From: an uncultured Chloroflexales bacterium | Lineage (GTDB): Bacteria; Chloroflexota; Chloroflexia; Chloroflexales; Chloroflexaceae | DNA length: 64,000 bases | NCBI GenBank assembly: GCA_937902315.1 | Contig: CALGUG010000019.1 | Location: forward strand, 62,001-126,000 | Reading direction: 5' to 3' | In this document: positions 50,513-59,015 of the stretch, piece after piece | How the letters are laid out: each line of letters opens with the position of its first letter | How positions within the stretch are numbered: the first letter of the stretch is position 1 | Made by a program: the position numbers and the translations under genes | The notes under the pieces: model-generated | Databases searched by the model: none | What the model saw: only the letters and a program-made list of their open reading frames with translations | Told to the model about the DNA's origin: nothing

Positions 50513-53344
50513 TCATGGCTCGAACTGATGGCTGGTGATCCAGCGCTGAAATAGATGGGTCAGGCGGATCTGTTGCAGCTTATCGGAGGAGGTGTCCCAG
50601 ATCAGCACGCCGGCTGTCCAGAGCAGGGCCATCTGCTTACGCGCGAGCTGAACCGCATCGGGTTGGCTTTGCAGCGAGGCGCGCTGTTCGGCGTCGAGAG
50701 CTTGCCAAACGCGGTTGTATTCCGATGAGCGTTCGCGCACCACCACCTGAGCGGCGTGCTCGACATCGCTCAGCTCGACCACCACCCGTTGGGCGTTGAG
50801 CATGGCTTTGACCGCTTCGGAACAGAGCCATTGGGTCTCGAAGGGCTTGTGATCGCTCAGCTCCAAGATGGCGGCCTCGGCCTCGGGCGTGTAGCTGTAG
50901 GGGTTGTCGTTGTAGTTGCGAATGATCTGCAGCACGGCGGAGCGATCGAGCGGCCCAAGCGTGATGCGGTCGAAAATGTTGTACCACGGGCTGGTCTCGG
51001 TATGGTGGTCGTCGCCCGGCGGCAGCACGCCCGTGAGCACCACTCGCAGGCAGCTCTGCATATGCTGGCAGAAAGCTCGGAAGCGCTGCAGAACGGTCGG
51101 GCCGTAGTTTTGCAGGGTGTCGACCTCGTCGAGCAGCAAGACGATGTAGGCTTGGCGTCCGTCGTTGGCCTGCAGGTAATCGACCAGCGTCTGCAGATCG
51201 CTCTCGGCGTCGAGATCGTCGTAGTCGCTCAGACCCTCGTTGTCGATCAGCAGATCGAGCTCGGCATCGGCGAACTCGGCGGCGACGCTGCGCATTAGAT
51301 AGAACCAGAAGCGCTCTTGGGGCAGATCTTGGATATTGCGGAAGACCGGCAGATAGAGCCGCTCGGGATCGAGGCTGCTGCGCTGCAGAATACGCTGCTT
51401 GAGCTGCAGGAGCAGGCTGGTTTTGCCGATGCGTTTTTCGCCGTAGATGTAAAAGTTGTTGTTGGCGAGCTTGCCCAACACCGTATCGATCACGTGTTGA
51501 CGCCCGATGTAGCGGTCGGGCGCGGTGATCAGTGGCCCAACATCGTAGGGAATGATGTAGCCGCTCACGGCGCGCAGAAGCGCTTGATGCTTGGCCCAGC
51601 GGCGATAGGCGAAGGCGCCGCCTACGCCGCCCAGCGCTGAGGGAATCAGCACCAGCAGGGCGTAGAAGAGCAGCGTCTTCCAGAGCGGGGCGGGCACAAT
51701 CAGCGATACGATCAGCGGCTCGGAGTGGTTGTCGTCGCTGTCGATGGCTTCGACCTCGAGCTGATAGCTGCCTTGGGCCAGCTCGATCGTGCTGCTTGAG
51801 CCGAGCGCATACTGCCAGTCGGAATCGGGCGAGAGCCGATAGCGGTAGCGCAGTTGATCGTCGGGCGTGGCATCGTCGTGGGCGGCGAAGGTCAGCTCTA
51901 CGGCGCGTTTGCCGCCGAATATGGTCGCAGCCAGCACCAAGCCGCGTTCGACCGCAGTGCCGTCGGCGGTGACGGTCAGGCGGTCGAGCCCGAAGGCGGG
52001 CGGCGCGCTTTTGATGCTAAAGGGGAAGCGCTGCGTTCGTCCGCTCTCGGAGCCGAGCATTGGAACGACGTTCAAGACATAGTTGCCCGGCTCGAGATCG
52101 ATGTAGCTCTCGGAGAGGGCGCGGCTGTCGCTGGGGTTGCGGCGCAGCTGGCGGGTTCGCTCGACTTGGCCTTGCGGGCGTTCGAGCCAATAGCGGAAGC
52201 TGATGGCTTGAGGCGGTACCCAGGCGCGCTCGAGTTCGAATTGGAATTGCAGGTTGTTGTTGACCTGTTTGGCAAGCTGTTCGTCGAGAGCTTGGCTGGT
52301 TTGATTTTGAATGTTGAGCGCAGAGACCTTGGCGCGCAGCTCTGCGATCGGGTTCGGCGCGGGATCGAACAGGGTCGCTCCGCCGCCGCGTGTGCCGAAC
52401 CAGACTCGCCCTTCGCGATCGACAAGAATGGTCTGGACGTAGGTGCCACCTAGCAGTTCGGGCGCGATCTGTTGCCAGCCGTTCTGATCGCGGCGTAACA
52501 CGCCGTGGGCGCGGGTGCCTAGCCAGAGCGTGCCGCGCCGATCGTTGCCCACCGCGAGCACCTCGGTCTCGTCGATGGCGATCCCGGCGACTTGATCGCG
52601 GATCACTTCGAAGCTGCCTTGTGGATCGTAACGAATGATACCGCGCAGAGTGGCGAACCAGATCGAGCCGTCGCTGCTGTCTCCGACCGACCAGACGGTG
52701 TTGTGGTTGACGACTCGAAAGCTGAAGCGCTCGAGTCCGTTGCTATCGAGCCGCAGGGCGCCGATATTGTTGGTACTGAACCAGAGCGCTCCATCGGCGG
52801 CCTGCCAGATATGTTGCACAAACAGGCCGGGCCGATCGATCACGCTCGAAAGGTCGAGACTCTGCCAGCGGTTGCTGTTCGGCCTGAGATAAGCGATGCC
52901 TTGGCCGAAGGTGCCAGCCCAGACTGTGCCATCGCTCGCCACCAGCACGCTGCGCACATCGTTGCTGGGCAGCCCGTCGGCCACGCTGTAGTTGCGCCAT
53001 GTGCCGTTGCGCAAAACGCTGATGCCGCTGCTGGTGGCGCACCAGACCGCCTGGGCGTCGCCCGAGATGGCCCAGACGTTGTTGTTGAGTAGTCCGTCGT
53101 TGACCCGATAGCTCTGCCAGACCTCTCCGTCGTAGCGGCTGATGCCTTGCTCGGTGCCAAACCAGATTTCGCCTGACGGCGCCTGCCAGATCGACTGCAC
53201 CACGCTGCCAGCCAGGCCGTTATCGGCGCTGAAGGTGTACCACTGGCCGTCGGAGGGCGCGGCCTGAAGCGTGGGCGGAGTGAGCGCCCCAAAGCTTGCC
53301 AAGATCGGCACTAGCCATAGCAAGATCAATCGTCGGCTCAACAT
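50513..53344 (-). CDS. Transmembrane receptor: propeller, Y_Y_Y, TM, AAA ATPase
   Basis: 943 residues. Signal peptide (1-28), then a propeller of two-component-regulator type (about 30-330) with repeats such as VWAISGDAQAVWCATSSGIS and SIWFATLRGIIRYD, then a linker and a Y_Y_Y-type beta-sandwich (about 470-550), one membrane helix (about 555-578), and an inside AAA ATPase (600-943) with Walker A GEKRIGKT at 635-642 and Walker B YIVLLLDEVD at 733-742. In known proteins of this outside plan the inside part is a histidine kinase, GGDEF or AraC domain; an AAA ATPase is unusual. No ribosome site: a MITE end (53351) abuts the start. Confidence 0.85.
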   Translation of the reverse strand: MLSRRLILLWLVPILASFGALTPPTLQAAPSDGQWYTFSADNGLAGSVVQSIWQAPSGEIWFGTEQGISRYDGEVWQSYRVNDGLLNNNVWAISGDAQAVWCATSSGISVLRNGTWRNYSVADGLPSNDVRSVLVASDGTVWAGTFGQGIAYLRPNSNRWQSLDLSSVIDRPGLFVQHIWQAADGALWFSTNNIGALRLDSNGLERFSFRVVNHNTVWSVGDSSDGSIWFATLRGIIRYDPQGSFEVIRDQVAGIAIDETEVLAVGNDRRGTLWLGTRAHGVLRRDQNGWQQIAPELLGGTYVQTILVDREGRVWFGTRGGGATLFDPAPNPIAELRAKVSALNIQNQTSQALDEQLAKQVNNNLQFQFELERAWVPPQAISFRYWLERPQGQVERTRQLRRNPSDSRALSESYIDLEPGNYVLNVVPMLGSESGRTQRFPFSIKSAPPAFGLDRLTVTADGTAVERGLVLAATIFGGKRAVELTFAAHDDATPDDQLRYRYRLSPDSDWQYALGSSSTIELAQGSYQLEVEAIDSDDNHSEPLIVSLIVPAPLWKTLLFYALLVLIPSALGGVGGAFAYRRWAKHQALLRAVSGYIIPYDVGPLITAPDRYIGRQHVIDTVLGKLANNNFYIYGEKRIGKTSLLLQLKQRILQRSSLDPERLYLPVFRNIQDLPQERFWFYLMRSVAAEFADAELDLLIDNEGLSDYDDLDAESDLQTLVDYLQANDGRQAYIVLLLDEVDTLQNYGPTVLQRFRAFCQHMQSCLRVVLTGVLPPGDDHHTETSPWYNIFDRITLGPLDRSAVLQIIRNYNDNPYSYTPEAEAAILELSDHKPFETQWLCSEAVKAMLNAQRVVVELSDVEHAAQVVVRERSSEYNRVWQALDAEQRASLQSQPDAVQLARKQMALLWTAGVLIWDTSSDKLQQIRLTHLFQRWITSHQFEP

Positions 53345-53634
53345 GCTGTTATACCAAATTGCTTAACGACTCTCGCAACGAAGAGCAACGAAAAGAGATA
53401 CATTCCACGCTGTCGTAGGCCACAAACACACGTTAATCAGTCGAGTTTGCTGTTATCCGTCTGCGGTCCACGCTCGCTTTGAACCGATGTCCCGTTCTTG
53501 GCCCAGTCTAAATAGGTCGCGAACTGGGACTAGCGCATCAAGCTTCCAGCTATAAGCATGGTTTATAGTGGAAAGATCAGGATAGCATATTTTGCCCGTT
53601 TTCACGAGCTAAGCCGTATAGTACACTACAATTG
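53345..53634. other. Divergent region between receptor and histidine kinase
   Basis: A family A-type element in minus orientation occupies about 53348-53457. No clear promoter pair was identified. Confidence 0.55.
53348..53457 (-). repeat. Family A MITE-like repeat upstream of receptor gene
   Basis: Begins GTTATACCAAATTGCTTAA 4 bases before the receptor start codon, and contains TTCCACGCTGTCGTAGGCCAC, the complement of a diverged GGCCTTCGGCAGAGTGGAA block. The far end is unclear. Confidence 0.6.
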
Positions 53635-55740
53635 ATGCAAGCCTTATTTGTTACACGGGAGTTTCTTTTTGTGTCTATTGTGTCGCCTTTTTTCGTTTTG
53701 CTTAAACGCCATCCCTTACGTTTTACGGCATCGCTCACGGCCACTGCTATTCTGGTCGTTATTGTTACGTTTGTATTGGCTTGGCACAATCAAGAAGATC
53801 TCTCCACCTTACTCTACTTATTGGCAGAACCATCGGCGGTTGCGATCGCAGGTTTGATCATTATTCGCCAACCCCGCAATAAGGTCGGTTGGTTTATTTT
53901 GGGGCATGTCTGCTGCTTTTTATTGGGCGAATTCTCGCGTCAGTACAGCATCTACGCCCTTCAAACCTACCCGGGCAGCCTGCCGATCAATCCGATCATT
54001 CTCTGGATTCCCTACTGGATCTGGATGCCGGGCCTAGCTTGTTGGTTTATCTTTTTGCCGCTCTATTTTCCAAACGGCGAGCTGCTTTCGCCCCGTTGGC
54101 GCTGGGCTGCCGTTTACTGCTGTGGTTTGGTGCTGTTCTCGACCGTTATGATGATGTTCCGCGTTTCAGATGATGAGATGCCGGGCATCTTTAACCCATT
54201 TGGAAATGAAGCGATCTCTTCGCTGGGTATATCGTCCTATCAATATTTTCAGATCTATTGGTTGAGCTGCGCGGTTGTCGCCATTGCTAGTTTGATTGTG
54301 CGCTATATCCGTACCAATATCGAGGTCCGTAAACAGATTCTGTGGGTTATCTATACGATCTTAATCGTTGTTTTCTTTATCGCTTTCGATGTTTTTATCT
54401 CCGAGCCAGATAGCGTTATAACCGAGATCCAGCTCTTTCTTTCGCTTCAGTGTATCTGGATCGCGATCGGCATATCGGTTTTGAAGTACCGTTTGTACGA
54501 TATCGATATTATTCTCAATCGCACTGTCGTCTATGGTGCGCTGACGGCCATCATTGTCGGATTGTACATTCTGATCGTTGGTTATTTAGGCGCTTTATTT
54601 CAAACGAGCGGCAATTTATTTATCTCTCTGGTTGCGACCGGTGTTGTGACGGTGATCTTTCAACCTTTACGAGTCTATTTGCAGAATCAGGTCAACCGCC
54701 TGTTTTACGGCGATCGGGCCGAACCCTATACGGTTTTGACTCAGCTTTCGAAGCGCCTACAAGGGGCGCTTTTGCCCGAAGCGGTGCCGCGCCATATCGT
54801 CGAAACGGTTGCGCTCGCGCTACGCTCTCCCTATACGGCCTTAGTTTTGGAAGGCGAGGAGCATGCATCGCCAGCCGCCGAATATCGTCGATCCGATCTG
54901 CAAACTGTTCCCTCTAATCTCGAAAGCTTCGCTTTGAGTTATCAAGGCGACCTGATAGGTCACCTCTGGGTGGCGCCTAACCCCGATGAGGGCGCCTTCA
55001 GCAGCGCCGATCAGCGCCTCTTGCTCGATATGTTGCGTCACGCTGGTCTGGCGCTCTCGGTTTCGCGCCTGACCGTCGAGCTGCAACGCGCCCGCGAGCA
55101 CTTGGTGAACGCCCGCGAGGAGGAGCGGCGGCGGCTGCGGCGCGACCTGCACGATGGCTTAGGCCCGACCTTGGCGGCGCATACCCTCAAGGTCGGCAGC
55201 GCGCGCTATATGCTGAAACAAGACCCCGATACGGCTGATCGCATTCTTGCCAGTCTGGAGCAGGATCTAAGCGAGTCGCTTCAGGAGGTGCGCCGCTTGG
55301 TCTACAATCTGCGCCCGCCCGCCCTCGATGATTTAGGCTTGTACGACGCCTTGCAGCGCCTTGTGCTGAGCTACGATACGCCCAGTTTTAAAACCGACCT
55401 GACTATGCTAGAATCCCTGCCGACCCTTTCGGCGGCTGCCGAAGTCGCTATCTATCGCATTGTGCAAGAGGCGCTCGCCAATGCTGTGCGCCATAGCCGA
55501 GCGACCCACTGTTGGATAGAGATCTCGTTTAGGGAACAGGCTGAGAAACAGGGCGTTGTGGCGCGGCCGCAGGTCGTTTTAAGTATTCGCGATGACGGAG
55601 TTGGCTTACCACAAGAGTATCGCGCTGGGGTCGGCTTACGATCGATGCGCGAACGAGCCGAAGAATTAGGAGGCTCTTTCCAGATCGCTTCCCAAGCAGG
55701 GACTGGCACCAAGATCGAAGTGAGTCTCCCGATCGAATAG
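53635..55740 (+). CDS. NarL-type sensor histidine kinase
   Basis: About 701 residues. Ten or so hydrophobic segments fill residues 20-345, then a GAF-like region (about 380-480), the HisKA_3 dimer helix with phosphate-accepting His in RRRLRRDLHDGLGPTLAA (about 505), and HATPase (EALANAVRHSRA, DDGVGL, GVGLRSMRERAEELGG). It senses a membrane-linked signal and phosphorylates the regulator encoded 11 bases downstream. The start is uncertain (ATG 53635 without a strong ribosome site; an adjacent TTG is in frame). It is divergent from the receptor gene. Confidence 0.9.
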   Translation: MQALFVTREFLFVSIVSPFFVLLKRHPLRFTASLTATAILVVIVTFVLAWHNQEDLSTLLYLLAEPSAVAIAGLIIIRQPRNKVGWFILGHVCCFLLGEFSRQYSIYALQTYPGSLPINPIILWIPYWIWMPGLACWFIFLPLYFPNGELLSPRWRWAAVYCCGLVLFSTVMMMFRVSDDEMPGIFNPFGNEAISSLGISSYQYFQIYWLSCAVVAIASLIVRYIRTNIEVRKQILWVIYTILIVVFFIAFDVFISEPDSVITEIQLFLSLQCIWIAIGISVLKYRLYDIDIILNRTVVYGALTAIIVGLYILIVGYLGALFQTSGNLFISLVATGVVTVIFQPLRVYLQNQVNRLFYGDRAEPYTVLTQLSKRLQGALLPEAVPRHIVETVALALRSPYTALVLEGEEHASPAAEYRRSDLQTVPSNLESFALSYQGDLIGHLWVAPNPDEGAFSSADQRLLLDMLRHAGLALSVSRLTVELQRAREHLVNAREEERRRLRRDLHDGLGPTLAAHTLKVGSARYMLKQDPDTADRILASLEQDLSESLQEVRRLVYNLRPPALDDLGLYDALQRLVLSYDTPSFKTDLTMLESLPTLSAAAEVAIYRIVQEALANAVRHSRATHCWIEISFREQAEKQGVVARPQVVLSIRDDGVGLPQEYRAGVGLRSMRERAEELGGSFQIASQAGTGTKIEVSLPIE

Positions 55741-55751
55741 AAACGACAACA

Positions 55752-56408
55752 ATGAGTGTAAACGAATTACGAATCCTTATCGCAGATGATCATCAGTTGT
55801 TTCGCGATGGTTTGCGTTCGTTGCTTTTAGCTATTCCCGAAGCCGTCGTTGTGGGCGAAGTTGCGACCGGCGACGATGCGGTGAAGGCGGCGGCCGAATT
55901 GCAGCCCGACTTGATTTTGATGGATCTTCAGATGCCCGGCCTCAACGGGATCGAAGCGACGCGTCGGATTGTGGCCGAAAGCCCGCATATCTCGATCTTG
56001 ATTGTCACGATGTTTTCCGACGATCTTTCGGTTTTTGCGGCTATGCGGGCGGGCGCTCGCGGTTTTGTGCTCAAGGGCGCGAGCCACCAGGAGATGATCG
56101 CGGCTATTCGGGCGGTCGCTACCGGTTCGGCCATTTTCAGCCCCGAGATCGCCGAGCGAATGATGAGTTTCTTCCAGACCATGCGCCCCGCCGCCGAAGC
56201 GACGGCCAATCTCTTCCCCGAGTTGAGCGAGCGCGAGCGCACGATCTTGGCGCTGGTGTCGCAGGGCATGAAGAACGCCGAGATCGCCGAGCATTTGGTG
56301 TTGAGCGAGAAGACGGTGCGCAACCATGTCAGCAATATTCTGAGCAAGCTACAGGTTTCTGACCGCACCCAAGCCGTGATCCGCGCCCGCGACGCTGGCT
56401 TGGTCTAG
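55752..56408 (+). CDS. NarL/FixJ-type response regulator
   Basis: 218 residues: receiver domain with the phosphorylated Asp in DLILMDLQMPGLNG (about residue 57) and acidic pocket LIADDHQLFRDG, then a LuxR helix-turn-helix (about 150-215; ELSERERTILALVSQGMKNA, LSEKTVRNHVSNILSKL). Pairs with the upstream kinase. Confidence 0.94.
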   Translation: MSVNELRILIADDHQLFRDGLRSLLLAIPEAVVVGEVATGDDAVKAAAELQPDLILMDLQMPGLNGIEATRRIVAESPHISILIVTMFSDDLSVFAAMRAGARGFVLKGASHQEMIAAIRAVATGSAIFSPEIAERMMSFFQTMRPAAEATANLFPELSERERTILALVSQGMKNAEIAEHLVLSEKTVRNHVSNILSKLQVSDRTQAVIRARDAGLV

Positions 56409-56479
56409 CACTCAAGCGCTCGATCTTCTTTTTGCACTGTCGAAGGCGGCGAAGTCCTTACCATCCATGCGGTCCTCAG

Positions 56480-56497
56480 CGCGTCCGCCTCCGGCTA
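56480..56497 (-). repeat. Family B repeat core, copy 13
   Basis: CGCGTCCGCCTCCGGCTA, preceded by GGCGGCGAAGTCCTTACC. Confidence 0.8.
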
Positions 56498-56568
56498 TTA
56501 AAATGGGCTAGCTGGCCCTCACCCCCCGGCCCCCTCTCCCGCACTGCGGGAGAGGGGGATGCTCCCCG

Positions 56569-56650
56569 TCTGTGCTCTCAAGGATACTCCCGCGATGGTA
56601 TGCGAACGATCGCCTTTTGCTGCCGACACGACTTTTGGCTAATGCATAGC
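56569..56650 (+). repeat. Family C 82-bp unit, copy 3
   Basis: Same length and same ends as the units at 32177 and 32285; preceded by the same CCCTCACCCCCCGGCCCC block found before copy 1. Confidence 0.85.
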
Positions 56651-56724
56651 GAAGCGGGCAAGGGGGAGCACGGCTCACACCCCCGGCCGACTTCCGCCAA
56701 AGAAGCCGAACCCAGTCCACAATG

Positions 56725-56755
56725 CCGTACCCTGAGCCAGTTGAAGGGTACGGCT
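56725..56755. repeat. Hairpin repeat with GAGCCAGTTGA loop
   Basis: GCCGTACCCT pairs perfectly with AGGGTACGGC. Related in plan to the hairpin at 31971-32022. Confidence 0.6.
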
Positions 56756-56906
56756 CTCCATTTGCAAAATCCTCGCAGTCTCTCTGTGTCTCGCGTGGTG
56801 AAAAAACATTCGGCGTCTCGTGTGGTGAAAAATCATAAGGCCCCAGCAAGCAGATCGCAGCTCTCGCTGCGATGGCTAAAGCCCGAATGGGAGGATAGGA
56901 TGTTGA

Positions 56907-56924
56907 TAGCCGAAGGCGGACGCG
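56907..56924 (+). repeat. Family B repeat core, copy 14
   Basis: TAGCCGAAGGCGGACGCG followed by CTAGCAGCCTTCTGTGGG. Confidence 0.8.
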
Positions 56925-56966
56925 CTAGCAGCCTTCTGTGGGGGCGAGACTTGAACGCTGACATAA

Positions 56967-57001
56967 AAAAGGCACCCCGTTCGTCGAACGGAGTGCCTTT
57001 T
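56967..57001. terminator. Bidirectional terminator
   Basis: AAAAGGCAC and CCGTTCG arms pair with CGAACGG and GTGCCTTTT. It ends the minus-strand sugar operon. Confidence 0.82.
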
Positions 57002-57010
57002 GCGTTAGGC

Positions 57011-57802
57011 TTATGCTTCCGGCTTCTGGCAGATGAAGAAGTAGTAGGGGCCATCTTCTTGAGGTGGCGCCGTGTAGATCTTGCGCAGAATCGGCTCCCA
57101 GAGCAGGTTCGGTGTTAGCGGCGGATAGAGCAGCCAGCGTCCGGTCAGCTTGCGGGTGATCAGCGAAGGCGCGCCGTAGTAGTGGCTGAAGTCGAACAGC
57201 TTCAGGGCGGCGAAGCTGAAGTAGGGGCGGTGCGAGACCACCTTCATACCGGCTCGCTCGAAGCGCTCCGTCCAACCGGCTACGCTCAGGGTGTTGAAGT
57301 GGTAGGAGATCTTGTTGAACCAGCGTCCGTAAGCGCTGCCATCGAAGCCGAGTGTATCGAGTAGCTTGCTGCCGAGCAGCTCTGTCGGAAAGCGATTGCC
57401 CACCACAGAAGCGACAAAAAAGCCGCCCGGCTTGAGGACGCGCGTCACTTCGCTTAGAGTTTCGTCGAGCGGAACAACGTGTTCGAGCACACAGTTGCTG
57501 AAAGCGCTTGCAAAGTGGTTGTCGGGGAAGGGCAGGGCCGCACCGTTGGCGACCGCGAGGCCAGCATAGACGCCACGATGGTGTGCCTCGTGCGTATCGC
57601 TCACGATTGGGTCGATGCCATAGACCTCTTTGCCGGGGAAGGCGATCTGCACGAAGGTGCCGTCGCCGCTGCCGATATCGATGATCGGTTCGGGCAGGTC
57701 GGGAGCCACTTCGGCAAACAGGCGCGCCTCCACGGCGCGCAGCATAGCGCGGTGGATGGGCAGGGTATACAGGTGTGGCCGCAAGAAATCTTGAGTCGTC
57801 AC
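57011..57802 (-). CDS. Class I SAM-dependent methyltransferase
   Basis: 263 residues. The SAM-binding loop is IDIGSGDGTF (about residues 41-50), followed by VYGIDPIVSD, the conserved acidic post-beta2 site, and FASAFSNCVLEHV. The C-terminal part (about 150-263) is not recognised. It is the third gene of a minus-strand set with a glycosyltransferase and a sugar epimerase, so the target is probably a glycan or lipid-linked sugar. AGAGGAAACGTG precedes the ATG. Confidence 0.85.
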   Translation of the reverse strand: MTTQDFLRPHLYTLPIHRAMLRAVEARLFAEVAPDLPEPIIDIGSGDGTFVQIAFPGKEVYGIDPIVSDTHEAHHRGVYAGLAVANGAALPFPDNHFASAFSNCVLEHVVPLDETLSEVTRVLKPGGFFVASVVGNRFPTELLGSKLLDTLGFDGSAYGRWFNKISYHFNTLSVAGWTERFERAGMKVVSHRPYFSFAALKLFDFSHYYGAPSLITRKLTGRWLLYPPLTPNLLWEPILRKIYTAPPQEDGPYYFFICQKPEA

Positions 57803-57863
57803 GTTTCCTCTTTATCGCTAGCTTGTTACATCGCTGCTTGTTGAGCCATGTAACACGTCGAAT

Positions 57864-59015
57864 CTACTTCTTTCGTCGTTGCAATTCAGCAAAGAGCTCT
57901 TCATAGGCGATCGCAGTTCTTTCGGTGTTGAAGAGCTGTGCGATCTCTTCTGCCGGACGAATGTATTGCTCGCGGTTGCGAATCACGCGAATGATCGACG
58001 AAGCTAGGGAATCGCTGTCGCCGATCGCGACAACTTCGCCCATGCCGGTTTGGTGAACGGGTTGGCGCACACCCGGTAAGGCGCTTGCGATCGAAGGCGT
58101 GCCGCAGAGCATGCTTTCGATCTGAACCAGACCGAAGGCCTCGGTCGAGTTGAGGCTGGGCAGCACGGTCACGCTACAGTTGGGGTAGAAGGCCGCCAAC
58201 TCTTTCTGGCTCAGGTTGCCCAAAAAGGTCCAATGGTCTTTGAACTTCTCGAGCAGAGGCGCTAAGCGCAAGGCGTAGGCTTCCTCGCCCAAGACATTTT
58301 GGTACGGCCCGGCGAACATCACGCGGGCGTTGGGGTAAGCCTGCAAAACCTTGGGGAGCGCATTCAGCAGGACCTCGACGCCCTTTTCGGCGGCCAAGCG
58401 CGCCACCATGCCGATGACCGGCCCTTGGATGTTCCAGCGCTGAGCGAAGGATGCGATCTCTTCTTGGCTGGCTTTGGGAATCTCGACTGGAGGCGGAATG
58501 ATACGAACCTTCGATTTATAGCGGCTCAGATAGGGCGAATGATCGGCGTAGTCTTGGGTATAGGTCACGATCGCCGTGGCGAGATTGGCACCGATATGGT
58601 TGGCGATATTGACCGCTGTGTTGGCCGTGCGGTTTAAGAGACCAGGAGCCAGTTTCACATCACAGTGGTAGGTTAGCACGACTGGTTGGCGCAGCAGCCG
58701 ACCGCGCAAAGCTAGCCCGGGCACATCGAACTGCGGTAGGTGCAGGTTCATCGCGTCGTGTTCGAGCGCGAGCGCGTTGGCCAGCCAACCGAAGGTCGGC
58801 ATAATCACGCCTTTGTTGATGCGAGCGAGTACGGGGGCACGCACAACGCGCACACCGTCCATCACCTCACGCTGGGGCAACGATGGATCGTATTGCGAGG
58901 TGAGCACCGTAACCGTATGACCTCGCTGTACCATTGCTTTTGCGAGGCGCTCTACATAAATGGTGAGACCACTTGTGTAAGGACGATAGTAGGTAAGCGC
59001 GATCAGTAGCTTCAT
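57864..59015 (-). CDS. Glycosyltransferase family 4
   Basis: 383-residue GT-B enzyme. The N-terminal lobe has ALTYYRPYTSGLTIYVERLAK; the donor lobe has GMVARLAAEKGVEVLL and the EX7E-like EAFGLVQIESMLCGTP. Donor and acceptor are unknown. The start overlaps the end of the epimerase gene by 4 bases (ATGA), so the two are translationally coupled. Confidence 0.9.
   Translation of the reverse strand: MKLLIALTYYRPYTSGLTIYVERLAKAMVQRGHTVTVLTSQYDPSLPQREVMDGVRVVRAPVLARINKGVIMPTFGWLANALALEHDAMNLHLPQFDVPGLALRGRLLRQPVVLTYHCDVKLAPGLLNRTANTAVNIANHIGANLATAIVTYTQDYADHSPYLSRYKSKVRIIPPPVEIPKASQEEIASFAQRWNIQGPVIGMVARLAAEKGVEVLLNALPKVLQAYPNARVMFAGPYQNVLGEEAYALRLAPLLEKFKDHWTFLGNLSQKELAAFYPNCSVTVLPSLNSTEAFGLVQIESMLCGTPSIASALPGVRQPVHQTGMGEVVAIGDSDSLASSIIRVIRNREQYIRPAEEIAQLFNTERTAIAYEELFAELQRRKK

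Larger units (their letters stand above)
56409..57010. other. Intergenic region with B, C and hairpin repeats
   Basis: B core (56480-56497), a C-rich repeat with a third 82-bp unit (56516-56670), a hairpin with 10-bp arms (56725-56755), a B core (56907-56924) and a terminator (56967-57001). No gene. Confidence 0.75.
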
